Below are positions 49,127 through 58,118 of a stretch of 64,000 nt of DNA, piece by piece. This stretch comes from Pseudomonas sp. GR 6-02. GTDB taxonomy: Bacteria > Pseudomonadota > Gammaproteobacteria > Pseudomonadales > Pseudomonadaceae. Location of the stretch: contig NZ_CP011567.1 of NCBI RefSeq assembly GCF_001655615.1, positions 2,303,001 to 2,367,000 on the forward strand, written 5' to 3'. Below the pieces are notes generated by a model. It was not told where the DNA came from. It saw nothing but the letters and a program-made list of their open reading frames with translations, and did no database searches. Positions within the stretch are counted from its first letter, which is position 1. Each line of letters starts with the position of its first letter. The position numbers and the translations under genes are program-made.

Positions 49127-50731
49127 ATGATGCGAGACGGGTCTCTGGCTGGGGCAGTGCCCGCAGCCGTACTTTTGCCGAAAAACCAGTGGCTCACGCC
49201 GACTCTGCAAAGCATCGCCCTGATGCTCTTGCTGTGTGGCATGGCATTGGCTGGCTGGTCGCTTTACCTTGGCCTGCCATTGGCTGTGCTGATTATCTGG
49301 CTGCCGCGCCTGCGCTCGCGCACGCTGCCGCAGGCAACCCCGGCTGACAACGCCAGCGCCATCGCCGGTTTGACTCGCGATCTTTCCTACACCACCAGTC
49401 ATAACGCCTTGTCGGCCGCCGGCGTGGCCTTTTCGGTCAAGCAGCTGGCCGACAAGCTGCAATCGCAACTCGGCGCCGCAGCACAGATTGTCAGCAGCGC
49501 TGAAGTGATGATCGCCACCGAACAGGCTACCTCGACACTCAGCCGGGAAGCCTTGAGCGCGGCGAGCGAAGCCCATCAGAGCAGTGCGGCAGGGCGTACG
49601 GAACTGATCGAGTCCATCGCGCGCATGCATCAACTCAGTCAGCGTGCCAGCAACAGCCGCGAGTTGATCGAAGCCCTGAGCCTGCGCAGTGACGATATCC
49701 AGCGGGTCACGCTGGTGATCCAGTCCATCGCCAGCCAGACCAATCTGTTGGCGTTGAACGCAGCCATCGAAGCGGCGCGGGCCGGGGAACACGGTCGCGG
49801 GTTTGCGGTGGTGGCCGATGAGGTTCGTGGCCTGGCCGCGCGCACGGCGACGGCGACCGGCGAAGTCGGGGAGATGGTCGCTGACATTCAACAACGCACG
49901 GCGCAAGTGGTGGAGCAGATTCGTCAGTTGGCCAGCGACCTCAATACTGGCGTTGCGCAGGTCGAGCACACGGGGCAGCACCTGGAAAACATCGCGCGCC
50001 TGGCGGCCGGTGTTGAAAGGCAGGTCGGGGAAATCGCTCTGGGCGCGGACACTAATCGCGAACAACTCGACAGCCTGTTCCACGCCATCGAACAAATGCG
50101 CAGCGACCTGGCGATCAGTGACCAGCAAACCCAGCGCCTGGCCCAGGCGGCGGTGCAAATGGAAGGGCAGGCCGAAACCATCAGTGAACGTCTCGCCGAA
50201 GTCGGGCTGGATGACTATCATCAGCGGATTTACGACCTGGCCCGCGAAGGGGCGAGTCAGATTGCGGCGCGTTTCGAGGCGGATATCGACCAGGGCCGGA
50301 TCAGCCTCGACGACCTGTTTGATCGCAATTATCAGACGATCCCCAACACCAGCCCGACCAAATACCAGACCCGCTTCGACCGTTACACCGATCAGGTCTT
50401 GCCGGCGATTCAGGAACCGTTGCTGCCGCGTCACGAAGGCCTGGTATTCGCCATTGCCTGCACGCAGCAGGGGTATGTCCCGACCCACAACACGGTGTTC
50501 AGCCAGCCACTGACCGGCGACGTGCAGGTCGATACCCTGCAAAACCGCACCAAGCGCAAGTTCGCCGACCGCACCGGGATTCGCTGTGGCAGCCACCAGC
50601 AGGCCGTACTGTTGCAGACCTACACCCGCGACACCGGTGAACTGATGCACGACCTCTCGGTGCCGATCATGCTCAAGGGGCGCCACTGGGGTGGATTGCG
50701 GTTGGGCTACAAACCGGAAAAGCCTCGCTGA
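49127..50731 (+). CDS. Methyl-accepting chemotaxis protein
   Basis: The 534-residue protein has a short membrane hairpin near residues 27-62 and no large periplasmic domain. A signalling domain contains the conserved tip ([35 protein letters not shown]). An unusual C-terminal sensor-like domain (about 360-530) has [21 protein letters not shown] and GYVPTHN, seen in cytoplasmic-sensor receptors of Pseudomonas. It should signal to CheA; the ligand is unknown. Confidence 0.88.
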   Translation: MMRDGSLAGAVPAAVLLPKNQWLTPTLQSIALMLLLCGMALAGWSLYLGLPLAVLIIWLPRLRSRTLPQATPADNASAIAGLTRDLSYTTSHNALSAAGVAFSVKQLADKLQSQLGAAAQIVSSAEVMIATEQATSTLSREALSAASEAHQSSAAGRTELIESIARMHQLSQRASNSRELIEALSLRSDDIQRVTLVIQSIASQTNLLALNAAIEAARAGEHGRGFAVVADEVRGLAARTATATGEVGEMVADIQQRTAQVVEQIRQLASDLNTGVAQVEHTGQHLENIARLAAGVERQVGEIALGADTNREQLDSLFHAIEQMRSDLAISDQQTQRLAQAAVQMEGQAETISERLAEVGLDDYHQRIYDLAREGASQIAARFEADIDQGRISLDDLFDRNYQTIPNTSPTKYQTRFDRYTDQVLPAIQEPLLPRHEGLVFAIACTQQGYVPTHNTVFSQPLTGDVQVDTLQNRTKRKFADRTGIRCGSHQQAVLLQTYTRDTGELMHDLSVPIMLKGRHWGGLRLGYKPEKPR

Positions 50732-50852
50732 TAGCCTGGCAATTGTTACCGCATATGCAACGAAGCTATGCAACGCCGTTGCTGTTTCCTCGAGGATGAA
50801 CTCATTAACATGCCTGCATAGTTAGGTCGCTAATGAAATTCGAGAGGTCAGC

Positions 50853-51056
50853 ATGCAAAGCAAAGTCGATGTCGCGGTCATGATTGGCAGCGGCGTGCCC
50901 GCCAGTTTGCGAGCGATGGGGCAGAGCGTCTGTTGGGTGGTGCTGCTCAACGGTGAGCGCCGGGGGACGGTGTTCTCCAGTCGTAATGAAGCCGAGGAGT
51001 GCAGGGCTGCCTGGTTGGCACAATTGAACGTCGAAATGCCCGACAGCCTGCATTGA
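50853..51056 (+). CDS. Small conserved hypothetical protein
   Basis: This 67-residue basic protein has no signal peptide or recognised domain. GAGAGG lies six to eight bases before the ATG, supporting translation. It converges with the DUF2789 gene, the two stops being a few bases apart. Function is unknown. Confidence 0.6.
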   Translation: MQSKVDVAVMIGSGVPASLRAMGQSVCWVVLLNGERRGTVFSSRNEAEECRAAWLAQLNVEMPDSLH

Positions 51057-51063
51057 GCCTCAG

Positions 51064-51303
51064 CTAGTGAATCTGGTGCATGCGCAGGTTCAGGTCGTCG
51101 ACCACGTGCGCCCAATCGGCGTCTTCACGCAGTTGTTCCTTGAGGAAGCCGGCTTGTTGCGGAGTCCAGAACTCGGCATCGATGAGTTTCTTGTCATCGG
51201 GCAACGGTGAATGCAGGGCAATGAAATCGTCGATGGCCTTTTCGCTGGAGTCCAGGCCGAGCTGGTCGAACAAGCCTTTCAAGTCATGTGTGGGTGAATC
51301 CAT
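51064..51303 (-). CDS. DUF2789 family protein
   Basis: This 79-residue acidic protein begins MDSPTHDLKGLFDQLGL and has FIALHSPLPDDKKLIDAEFWTPQQAGFLKEQL, the DUF2789 signature. AAGGAG lies six bases before ATG 51303, which is preferred over upstream in-frame starts. Function is unknown. Confidence 0.82.
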   Translation of the reverse strand: MDSPTHDLKGLFDQLGLDSSEKAIDDFIALHSPLPDDKKLIDAEFWTPQQAGFLKEQLREDADWAHVVDDLNLRMHQIH

Positions 51304-51442
51304 CTTCATCTCCTTGCAGATAATCAATCGCCTCGGGCGTGAGGTCTGAGGTGCGGCTTCATTGCATCTGAGGGGGCCGCGCGCCAGGGAGTTCGATAAC
51401 GATGTTCAAAGCAGGGATGAGCATAGACTGTAAACCCGATGG

Positions 51443-51739
51443 TCAGCCCTTCAACGCACCCTCATCGACGGCAAGCTTCAGGGCTTTGGCGGACTCCTGG
51501 GCGGCAATCGTCGCGACTTCCGCAGTCTTGAACCAGCGATCCTTTTCGACCTGGTGATACGACACCGTGGTCAACGGTGGTTTGGCGCGCATGATAATGA
51601 CTGCCTGGAATTCACCGTCGACCTCTCTGGCTTCGCCCCGGATAAAAAATTCACCGATATCAAATTCCGTCACGTAGCAGTCTTCCCTTTGAAATATTAT
51701 GTTGTATTGAGCGCCGTCCACCCTGGAGACGGGTTTCAT
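51443..51739 (-). CDS. Hypothetical protein
   Basis: This 98-residue protein has no signal peptide and no recognised family. It is mostly beta-strand with a helical C-terminus (AAQESAKALKLAVDEGALKG). The upstream sequence has no clear ribosome binding site, so the start is uncertain. Confidence 0.5.
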   Translation of the reverse strand: MKPVSRVDGAQYNIIFQREDCYVTEFDIGEFFIRGEAREVDGEFQAVIIMRAKPPLTTVSYHQVEKDRWFKTAEVATIAAQESAKALKLAVDEGALKG

Positions 51740-51817
51740 GGGGCGGGCAGTATGGCAGTAGTTGCCTGCCGGCGGCTGAGTTAAGTCGCCGGCGTGACGA
51801 AACGTCTATAAATGTGA

Positions 51818-52027
51818 ATGCCGCAAGATGAGTCAGTTGCGAGACTCGAGCGAGCGGGCAAGGGCGCAGGCTTCGTTATGGTCGGCGCGGAAACCTCTGA
51901 CACGTCCGGTGGATATTTCCCTGATGTGGAAAAAGGCGTTGCCGGCCAATACCACCTGAAAACGCGGGAGCAGATGCGCCTCAGGGAGGAAATCCTGCTG
52001 GCGGAGTACTATCGATTGCAGAAGTGA
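51818..52027 (+). CDS. Doubtful small ORF
   Basis: A 69-residue frame starts at ATG 51818, ending in a charged helix (KTREQMRLREEILLAEYYRLQK). It has no ribosome binding site and no recognised family, and an opposing frame of similar length overlaps it. It is listed only because the helix looks protein-like. Confidence 0.22.
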   Translation: MPQDESVARLERAGKGAGFVMVGAETSDTSGGYFPDVEKGVAGQYHLKTREQMRLREEILLAEYYRLQK

Positions 52028-52512
52028 CGAGCCGTTTGTGTGGTGTGTGTGAGGCTGGGCGAAGTGAGTCAGTGTGCACATATGAAGTCCTTTTCGTGGT
52101 TTTACCGACGTGCGTACGTTGTTTTGGGTAGTCTCGGTGAGCATGGCTGCTCTAGAATCGCTCTCACTGGTTGGCGATTGCTGCCCATCTAAAGCAATTT
52201 TTTACTGGCGATATGTCAGAAAAGTGCTTTTTTTAAAGAGATTTTTCCCTAAAGTTGGTGATCCGGTTTTTCTGGCCGTCAGAAGGGCGTTTTCCTTCAA
52301 CCTCTGACGACCGCCAGGCAAGACGACGCGGGGGATGTTCCAGTAATCTTCCCAAACCTCGCGATGAATGAGCCCTCTGCTCGTTCCAGGATTACGACCC
52401 GGGTCATTTGGCTAAACCTCGGCATTGCCGCTTTTTTCTGCTGTGCGCGTTTCCTGCGTGCGGCATCATTTTCAGATGTGGGGATGTTTCCTTGGCAGTA
52501 AGTAATCTCGAT
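52028..52512. other. 485-base stretch without a supported gene
   Basis: Short frames exist on both strands, none with a ribosome binding site. The part 52190-52280 is AT-rich with several T-runs. An imperfect inverted repeat lies around CGTCAGAAGG (52278) and CCTCTGACG (52303). It may carry the promoter of the following gene pair; nothing more is evident. Confidence 0.4.
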
Positions 52513-52962
52513 ATGCATGCTTTGTTCGTACTGGGTGATTTGCGCGCAAAGCTGGTTAAACAGTTTCAGTCACGTTTCGTCTACATCACCGAACAGAACG
52601 CTGAAGGCATTTACATTGCCGAGATCGACACCGAAGCCGCGCTGGTGGTAGACGACAAGCCCGGGCTGAAACTCAAGGTCGGCGATCATTTCAGCGCTTC
52701 CGTATTGCCCAGCCGCGAAGGCGGAAAACTGGATATCAAGTTCCGCGAAATCAAATTGACGGTGTACGGACTGGGGGATTACGCGTTCGTGACCACCGCA
52801 GACGGCCACGGCATTGTGTTCAAGGAAGGTCATAGCGTGGTGATGGTGTTTGCGGCCCACCAACAATTGCAGGAAGGCCTGACCAAGACACTGAAAGCCG
52901 TGACTGCCAAGGCCGCCAAGTGGCGCAAAGGCGAACTGGTGACCTTCAAGGCCAGCGAGTAA
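52513..52962 (+). CDS. Conserved hypothetical protein
   Basis: This 149-residue cytosolic protein is largely beta-strand, with repeated Lys/Asp-rich turns (YITEQNAEGIYIAEIDTE, KLKVGDHFSASVLPSR), a PilZ- or OB-like feel but no firm motif. ATG 52513 lacks a good ribosome binding site; TTG about seven codons upstream behind TGGGGATG is an alternative. Its stop overlaps the next start by one base, so the two genes are coupled. Confidence 0.65.
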   Translation: MHALFVLGDLRAKLVKQFQSRFVYITEQNAEGIYIAEIDTEAALVVDDKPGLKLKVGDHFSASVLPSREGGKLDIKFREIKLTVYGLGDYAFVTTADGHGIVFKEGHSVVMVFAAHQQLQEGLTKTLKAVTAKAAKWRKGELVTFKASE

Positions 52963-53165
52963 TGACCCAGACCCGCGCCGATTTCCATGAACAGAACCAG
53001 GCCAGTGCACACGCCGAGGCCCAGCGCCTGTTGGCTGAAAAGGCCGTTCTGCAGGGAGCCTGGCTGAGTTGGGTAGCGTCACAGATTTATATGTTGCGCC
53101 CGGCGGCGTACGCCAGCATGGTCAGAAGAGAGCTTGCGCGCTTGCAGGAACCTTCCGAAAAATAA
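52962..53165 (+). CDS. Small coupled hypothetical protein
   Basis: This 67-residue, mainly helical protein (MTQTRADFHEQNQASAHAEAQRLL...) starts in the stop codon of the preceding gene (TAATG). It has no signal peptide or known family. The coupling suggests it works with the upstream protein. Confidence 0.65.
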   Translation: MTQTRADFHEQNQASAHAEAQRLLAEKAVLQGAWLSWVASQIYMLRPAAYASMVRRELARLQEPSEK

Positions 53166-53284
53166 TCCTCGCCCCTCGAAAGCAGAAACCTCTACTACAG
53201 TCAGTTGACTGAGTATTCAGAGGCTTGTGGTCTTCTTTGTCAGGCCATCCTGCTATTGCTGTGAACAGCACGAGGTGCAAGAGC

Positions 53285-54301
53285 ATGAAGGGATTACGAC
53301 GGTTACTGGCCGCTACCCTGGCCACGTTCGGCTTGTTGGTTTCACCCGTTCCGGTATTCGCTGCCCAGGCACCGATTCACTTTGCCGACCTGAATTGGGA
53401 AAGTGGCAGCCTGATCACCGAGATTCTGCGGATCATCGTCGAGCAGGGCTACGGCTTGCCGACCGATACCTTGCCCGGAACGACCATTACCCTGGAAACC
53501 GCCTTGGCCAACAATGACATTCAGGTCATTGGCGAAGAGTGGGCGGGCCGCAGTCCGGTCTGGGTCAAGGCTGAGGCCGAGGGCAAAGTCGCGAGCCTGG
53601 GCGATACGGTCAAGGGCGCCACCGAGGGCTGGTGGGTGCCGGAATACGTGATCAAGGGCGACCCGGCCAAGGGCATCAAGCCGCTGGCGCCGGGGCTGCG
53701 CAGTGTCAGTGATCTGCCGCGCTACAAGGATGTGTTCAAAGACCCGGAAACCCCGAGCAAGGGGCGCTTCCTGAACAGCCCGATCGGCTGGACGTCGGAG
53801 GTGGTCAACAAGCAGAAGCTCAAGGCCTATGGGCTGAACGACAGCTACGTGAACTTTCGCAGTGGTTCGGGGGCGGCGTTGGACGCGGAGATCAGTTCGT
53901 CGATTCGTCGCGGCAAACCAGTCCTGTTCTATTACTGGTCGCCGACGCCATTGCTCGGCCGTTTCAAGCTGATTCAACTGCAAGAGCCGCCATTCGACGC
54001 CGAAGCCTGGAAAACCCTGACCGAGGCTGACAACCCCAATCCGAAACCGACTCGCTCACTGCCCTCGAAGCTGTCCATCGGCGTGTCCGCGCCGTTCCAG
54101 AAACAGTACCCGCAGCTCACCGAGTTCTTCAGCAAGGTCGATTTACCGATCGAAGCGTTGAACAAGGCCCTGGCGGAGATGAGTGAAAAACACACTCCGC
54201 CACGTCAAGCGGCCGAGGCGTTCATGAAGGCGAACCCGCAGGTGTGGCAGGCCTGGGTGCCCAAGGATGTGGCGGATAAAGTCGCTGCCCAGCTGAAATA
54301 A
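53285..54301 (+). CDS. Betaine/choline-type ABC substrate-binding protein (OpuAC family)
   Basis: The 338-residue protein has a signal peptide (about 1-26, VFA) and an OpuAC fold: FADLNWESGSLITEI, VIGEEWAGRSPVW, PVLFYYWSPTPLL. Family members bind glycine betaine, carnitine or choline in the periplasm. No permease or ATPase gene is adjacent, so it is an orphan that may dock to a shared core transporter, as BetX and CaiX do in P. aeruginosa. Confidence 0.87.
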   Translation: MKGLRRLLAATLATFGLLVSPVPVFAAQAPIHFADLNWESGSLITEILRIIVEQGYGLPTDTLPGTTITLETALANNDIQVIGEEWAGRSPVWVKAEAEGKVASLGDTVKGATEGWWVPEYVIKGDPAKGIKPLAPGLRSVSDLPRYKDVFKDPETPSKGRFLNSPIGWTSEVVNKQKLKAYGLNDSYVNFRSGSGAALDAEISSSIRRGKPVLFYYWSPTPLLGRFKLIQLQEPPFDAEAWKTLTEADNPNPKPTRSLPSKLSIGVSAPFQKQYPQLTEFFSKVDLPIEALNKALAEMSEKHTPPRQAAEAFMKANPQVWQAWVPKDVADKVAAQLK

Positions 54302-54328
54302 ACTGCTCGGGTGTACATGAAACTCGTA

Positions 54329-54386
54329 GAAGCCTGCGATCTTTTGATTTTGCCGTTGGAAGCAAAGTCAAAAGATTGCAGGCTTC
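54329..54386. repeat. Long inverted repeat
   Basis: Arms 54329-54352 and 54363-54386 match at 22 of 24 positions (GAAGCCTGC...TTTTG) around a ten-base loop. It follows the betaine-type gene and may serve as its terminator; the GATCTTTTGA core is shared with Pseudomonas repeats. Confidence 0.7.
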
Positions 54387-54464
54387 GCCAGCTTGTGCCG
54401 GGCGCTTTTAAAATCGCGCAAGGAAGTTCATTCTGCTGCAACATTTCACACGGGACGTCTGAAT

Positions 54465-54902
54465 ATGAGCCTTTTGGTCGCGCAATGGATTGCTGCAATC
54501 TTTCTGGTCATCAGCCTGATCCACCTGTATTGGGCGGCGGGTGGCAAGTGGGGTAGCGAGGCGGTGGTACCGAGCGTACCCGGGGAGGACGGTGAGGCAT
54601 CAAGGCCGGCGTTCAAGCCATCGGGCTTTGGCACGCTGCTGGTGGCGGTGGGTTTGCTGCTGATTGCGATGCTGGTGTGCCTGCGGGTCGGACTGTATCT
54701 GCCCACGGTGCATCACTGGTCGTTGCAATGGGTAATTAGCGCGATTGCTCTGCTGATGTTCGCTCGGGCGATCGGCGATTCGAATCTGGTGGGGTTCTTC
54801 AAGCAGGTCAAGGATTCGAAGTTTGCCCGGCTCGACACTTGGGCGTATTCGCCGTTGTGCTTGGTGTTGGGGGCCGGGTTGCTGGCAGTGGCCTGGATCT
54901 GA
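54465..54902 (+). CDS. DUF3995 membrane protein
   Basis: This 145-residue protein has four membrane segments and begins MSLLVAQWIAAIFLVISLIHLYWAAGGKWG, as in DUF3995. ATG 54465 is the family start. Function is unknown. Confidence 0.8.
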   Translation: MSLLVAQWIAAIFLVISLIHLYWAAGGKWGSEAVVPSVPGEDGEASRPAFKPSGFGTLLVAVGLLLIAMLVCLRVGLYLPTVHHWSLQWVISAIALLMFARAIGDSNLVGFFKQVKDSKFARLDTWAYSPLCLVLGAGLLAVAWI

Positions 54903-54972
54903 GGGGGGGCGGTCAATCGCTTTCGCGAGCAAGCCCGCGAAGAGATCCCGCCAATCAACACAAGTCCCTGAA

Positions 54973-55335
54973 CTAACTCCCGGGTTCCGTGCGCCGACTA
55001 CTCACTTCCGCCGGCACATCATCCCCCGCCATGCGCTTGCGGAACAGTGCCGCCCGGGCCAGCAGCAGCGTGGTCACCGGCATCGTGATCGATAACAGAA
55101 TCGGAATCAGCCAGGCATGCAACACCGGCTCCGACTTGAGCGCCGAAAAGTAAATGATCGAAGCCAGAGCCACACACCACGCGCCCAAAGTCGAGGCCAG
55201 CGCCGGTGGGTGCATGCGCTGGAAGTAATCCTTCATCCGCAGCAGCCCGACCGCGCCGATCAGTGCAAACAGACTGCTGAGCACCAGCAGAATCGCCACC
55301 GGTATTTCCACCCACAAAGACAGTTCAGCGTTCAT
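54973..55335 (-). CDS. shaG: Cation/proton antiporter subunit G
   Basis: This 120-residue membrane protein has GAVGLLRMKDYFQRMHPPALASTLGAWC, the MnhG/PhaG signature, in about three helices. It is the last gene of the Mrp/Sha operon and overlaps shaF by four bases. The complex exports Na+ or K+ in exchange for protons. Confidence 0.9.
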   Translation of the reverse strand: MNAELSLWVEIPVAILLVLSSLFALIGAVGLLRMKDYFQRMHPPALASTLGAWCVALASIIYFSALKSEPVLHAWLIPILLSITMPVTTLLLARAALFRKRMAGDDVPAEVSSRRTEPGS

Positions 55336-55610
55336 TCGATCACCTCGCCACGCAACAGGAATTTGGCCAGGGCAAACGAGCCGACGAAGCCGAACAGGGC
55401 GATCAGCAGCGCCGCCTCGAAGTAAGTGTCACTGGCATAACGAATGCCCAGCGCGAGCATCATCAGCATGGCGATGATGTACAGGTAATCCAGGGCCAGA
55501 ACCCGGTCCTGGGCTGACGGGCCCTTGAACAGGCGGATCAGGGTCAGAATCATCGCCAGCGAAGAGATGAACAGGCTCAGCAGGATCGCGTTCGACAGCA
55601 ATGCGCTCAT
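55332..55610 (-). CDS. shaF: Cation/proton antiporter subunit F
   Basis: This 92-residue protein has three helices and the MnhF pattern RLFKGPSAQDRVLALDYL. It overlaps both neighbours by four bases. Confidence 0.9.
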   Translation of the reverse strand: MSALLSNAILLSLFISSLAMILTLIRLFKGPSAQDRVLALDYLYIIAMLMMLALGIRYASDTYFEAALLIALFGFVGSFALAKFLLRGEVIE

Positions 55611-56095
55611 TCGAAGATCTCCATCAAGGGGCGCTCGTAGGTCGCCTTGAAGTGCTGGATGAATGGGCCTTCGTCATCCAGATCGAAAACGTGCAGCAAC
55701 AGAATGCTGCGATCCAGCGCCAGTTCCGACCAGACCGTGCCGGGAATCACCGTGCAGATGATCGACAGCGCCGCCAGACCGTTGGCATCGCGCAAGTCCA
55801 GCGGCACCTTGATGAACCGCGAGCGAGGCGCACGCCGCCCGGCATTGAGCACGCCCCAGGCCACGGCGAGGTTGGACACCAGCACATCGCGCCCGACCAG
55901 CAAGAACAAACGCAAAATCACCCCTGGGCGACGAATGCGGATCGGCAACGGCCGCAACTTGCGCATCATCAGTGGGGCACAGAGGCCCAATACCGCGCCC
56001 AACAGCACATTGCCGGGGCTCATCGACAGGTTCAACAGCAGCCAGAGCAGCCACAAGGACAGTGACAACCACGGCGCAGGAAACAGACGCTTCAT
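55607..56095 (-). CDS. shaE: Cation/proton antiporter subunit E
   Basis: This 162-residue protein has two or three N-terminal helices, then a cytosolic part with the MnhE pattern (SRFIKVPLDLRDANGLAALSIICTVIPGTVW). It overlaps shaD and shaF by four bases each. Confidence 0.9.
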   Translation of the reverse strand: MKRLFPAPWLSLSLWLLWLLLNLSMSPGNVLLGAVLGLCAPLMMRKLRPLPIRIRRPGVILRLFLLVGRDVLVSNLAVAWGVLNAGRRAPRSRFIKVPLDLRDANGLAALSIICTVIPGTVWSELALDRSILLLHVFDLDDEGPFIQHFKATYERPLMEIFE

Positions 56096-57777
56096 GGTTG
56101 CACCTCCACCAGTGCTGCCCTGGCTTCAGGGCTCGGCACCGCACGGGTGCCGAGCACCGCCATCACGTATTGCTGAGGGTTATTCAATGCTTGAGCGGCG
56201 GCCTGGGTGTAGCGCAACAGCGGTTCAGCCTTGAACGTCAGCGCAATGCTCAGCCCCAGCAGAACCATGATCGGCACGCACTCCAGGCGGCGCAGCAAAG
56301 GCGACGGTCGCTCTTGCGGGGTCCAGAAACGCTGGATACCCACACGCGAGAAAGCGATCAACGAGGCCAATCCGGACAGGATCAACAACGCCAGCAACCC
56401 CCACGCGCCGTTCGATACTGGCTCGTCGCTGCCATGACCCAGGCCCAGCGGGTTGAGCAGGGCGCTGAGCAGGCTGAGTTTGCCGATAAAACCGGAGAGC
56501 GGCGGCATGCCGATAATCAATAAAGCGCAGGCGATGAAGCTCAGGCCGAGGAAGGCCATGGTCCAGGGAATCACCTGACCGACCACGGCTTTCTGGTCGT
56601 CATCGAGGTTGAAGCCTTTGGGCGGCTGCAAGGATTCCAGGGGCCGTGGCAGCAGCTCGCCGTCATCGTCCAGTGGCATTTCGTTGGCCGAACGCGAACG
56701 CTCGATCAACTCCGCCAGCAGGAACAGCGCGCTCAAGGCCAGGGTCGAGCTGACCAGGTAAAACAGCGCCGCGCCGATCAGGTTCGGCTGGGCGAAACCG
56801 ATGGCCGACAACAAAATGCCTGCCGACACCAGGATGCTCAGGCTGGCCATGCGCTCCAGGCGTTGCGCGGCGAGGATCGCCACGGCGGCGCAGACGATGG
56901 TCGCCATGCCGCCGTAGATCAGCCAGTCGCCGCCGAAGTACGCAGAGGCCCCGGCCTGGCCGGAGAACAGCAGCGTCCACAGGCGTAGCAGGGTGTAGAC
57001 GCCGACCTTGGTCATGATCGCGAACATCGCCGCTACCGGCGCGCTGGCTGCGGAGTACGCCGGCACCAGCCAGAAGTTCAGCGGCCACATGCCAGCCTTG
57101 GCCAGGAACGCCACTGCCAGAATCGCCGCGCCGGCATGCAGCAGGCCGCGATCGGCTTCCGGCACCAGCGGGATTTTCAGCGCCAGATCGGCCATGTTCA
57201 GCGTGCCGGTGACGCCGTAAATCAGCGCCGCGCCAATCAGGAACAGCGACGAGGCCAGCAGGTTGATCGAGATGTAATGCAACCCCGACGACACCCGCGG
57301 CCGGCCCGAACCGTGCAACATCAGCCCGTAAGAGGCGGCGAGCAGCACTTCGAAAAACACGAACAGGTTGAACAGGTCCGCCGTGAGGAAGGCGCCGTAC
57401 AGGCCCATCAACTGAATCTGGAACAGTGCGTGGAAACTCGAACCGGCGCCGTCCCAGCGGGCCATGGCGAACAGCAGGGCGCTGACGCCGATGATCCCGG
57501 TCAGCACCAGCATCAACGCCGACAGGCGATCAACCACCAGCACAATGCCGAACGGCGCCTGCCAGTTGCCCGGCAGGTACACACCGATGGAGCCGGGCAC
57601 ACCGGTGGTCTGCGTCCATTGCAGCAGCATTACGGCAATGCCCAGCCCCAACAGGCTGGAGAACAGATTGATCTTGGCCTTTAGCGGGCGGTGTTTCTCG
57701 CCCAGCATCAGCATCACGGCGGCGGTCAGCAGCGGCAGCAGAATCGGTGCAACGATCAGGTGAGTCATCGCCATCAT
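56092..57777 (-). CDS. shaD: Cation/proton antiporter subunit D
   Basis: The 561-residue protein is related to NuoN/NuoM and has about fourteen helices with the conserved Lys in AFLAKAGMWPLNFWLVPAYS and Glu in FVFFEVLLAASY. ATG 57777 overlaps the shaC stop (ATGA). A central loop (DDDGELLPRPLESLQPPKG) is an acidic insertion typical of this group. Confidence 0.92.
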   Translation of the reverse strand: MMAMTHLIVAPILLPLLTAAVMLMLGEKHRPLKAKINLFSSLLGLGIAVMLLQWTQTTGVPGSIGVYLPGNWQAPFGIVLVVDRLSALMLVLTGIIGVSALLFAMARWDGAGSSFHALFQIQLMGLYGAFLTADLFNLFVFFEVLLAASYGLMLHGSGRPRVSSGLHYISINLLASSLFLIGAALIYGVTGTLNMADLALKIPLVPEADRGLLHAGAAILAVAFLAKAGMWPLNFWLVPAYSAASAPVAAMFAIMTKVGVYTLLRLWTLLFSGQAGASAYFGGDWLIYGGMATIVCAAVAILAAQRLERMASLSILVSAGILLSAIGFAQPNLIGAALFYLVSSTLALSALFLLAELIERSRSANEMPLDDDGELLPRPLESLQPPKGFNLDDDQKAVVGQVIPWTMAFLGLSFIACALLIIGMPPLSGFIGKLSLLSALLNPLGLGHGSDEPVSNGAWGLLALLILSGLASLIAFSRVGIQRFWTPQERPSPLLRRLECVPIMVLLGLSIALTFKAEPLLRYTQAAAQALNNPQQYVMAVLGTRAVPSPEARAALVEVQP

Positions 57778-58118
57778 TCTTTAGGCTCCCGGCCATCCAC
57801 ATGGTCAGTGCCGGTCAGGCCCCGGGAGGCGAGCAGCACCACCAGGAACAGCGCGGTCATGGCGAAACTGATGACGATTGCGGTCAGCACCAGCGCCTGC
57901 GGCAGCGGGTCGGTGTAGTGCAGCAAATCCTGAGGCACGCCGTCCTTGATGTTCGGCTCCTTGCCGATGAACAGGCTGCCCATGCTGAAGATGAACAGGT
58001 TGACGCCATAGGACAGCAGGCACAGGCCCATGACCACCTGGAACGTCCGTGGCCGCAGGATCAGCCATACGCCGGACGCGGCCAGCACACCGATGGCGAT
58101 TGCGATGACTTCTTCCAT
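57774..58118 (-). CDS. shaC: Cation/proton antiporter subunit C
   Basis: This 114-residue NuoK-like protein has three helices with the pattern GLCLLSYGVNLFIFSMG and the later DPLPQALVLTAIVISFAMTA. It is coupled to shaA (TGATG overlap). Confidence 0.92.
   Translation of the reverse strand: MEEVIAIAIGVLAASGVWLILRPRTFQVVMGLCLLSYGVNLFIFSMGSLFIGKEPNIKDGVPQDLLHYTDPLPQALVLTAIVISFAMTALFLVVLLASRGLTGTDHVDGREPKE

Noticed and set aside
48893..50773. A 626-residue minus-strand frame across the chemoreceptor gene
   Set aside because: Antisense shadow; the chemoreceptor signalling tip is unmistakable on the plus strand.
51833..52144. A 103-residue minus-strand frame
   Set aside because: No ribosome binding site and Cys/His/Arg-rich composition unlike a real protein.
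52297..52518. A 73-residue minus-strand frame
   Set aside because: No clear ribosome binding site, overlaps the likely promoter of the following gene, and no family recognised.
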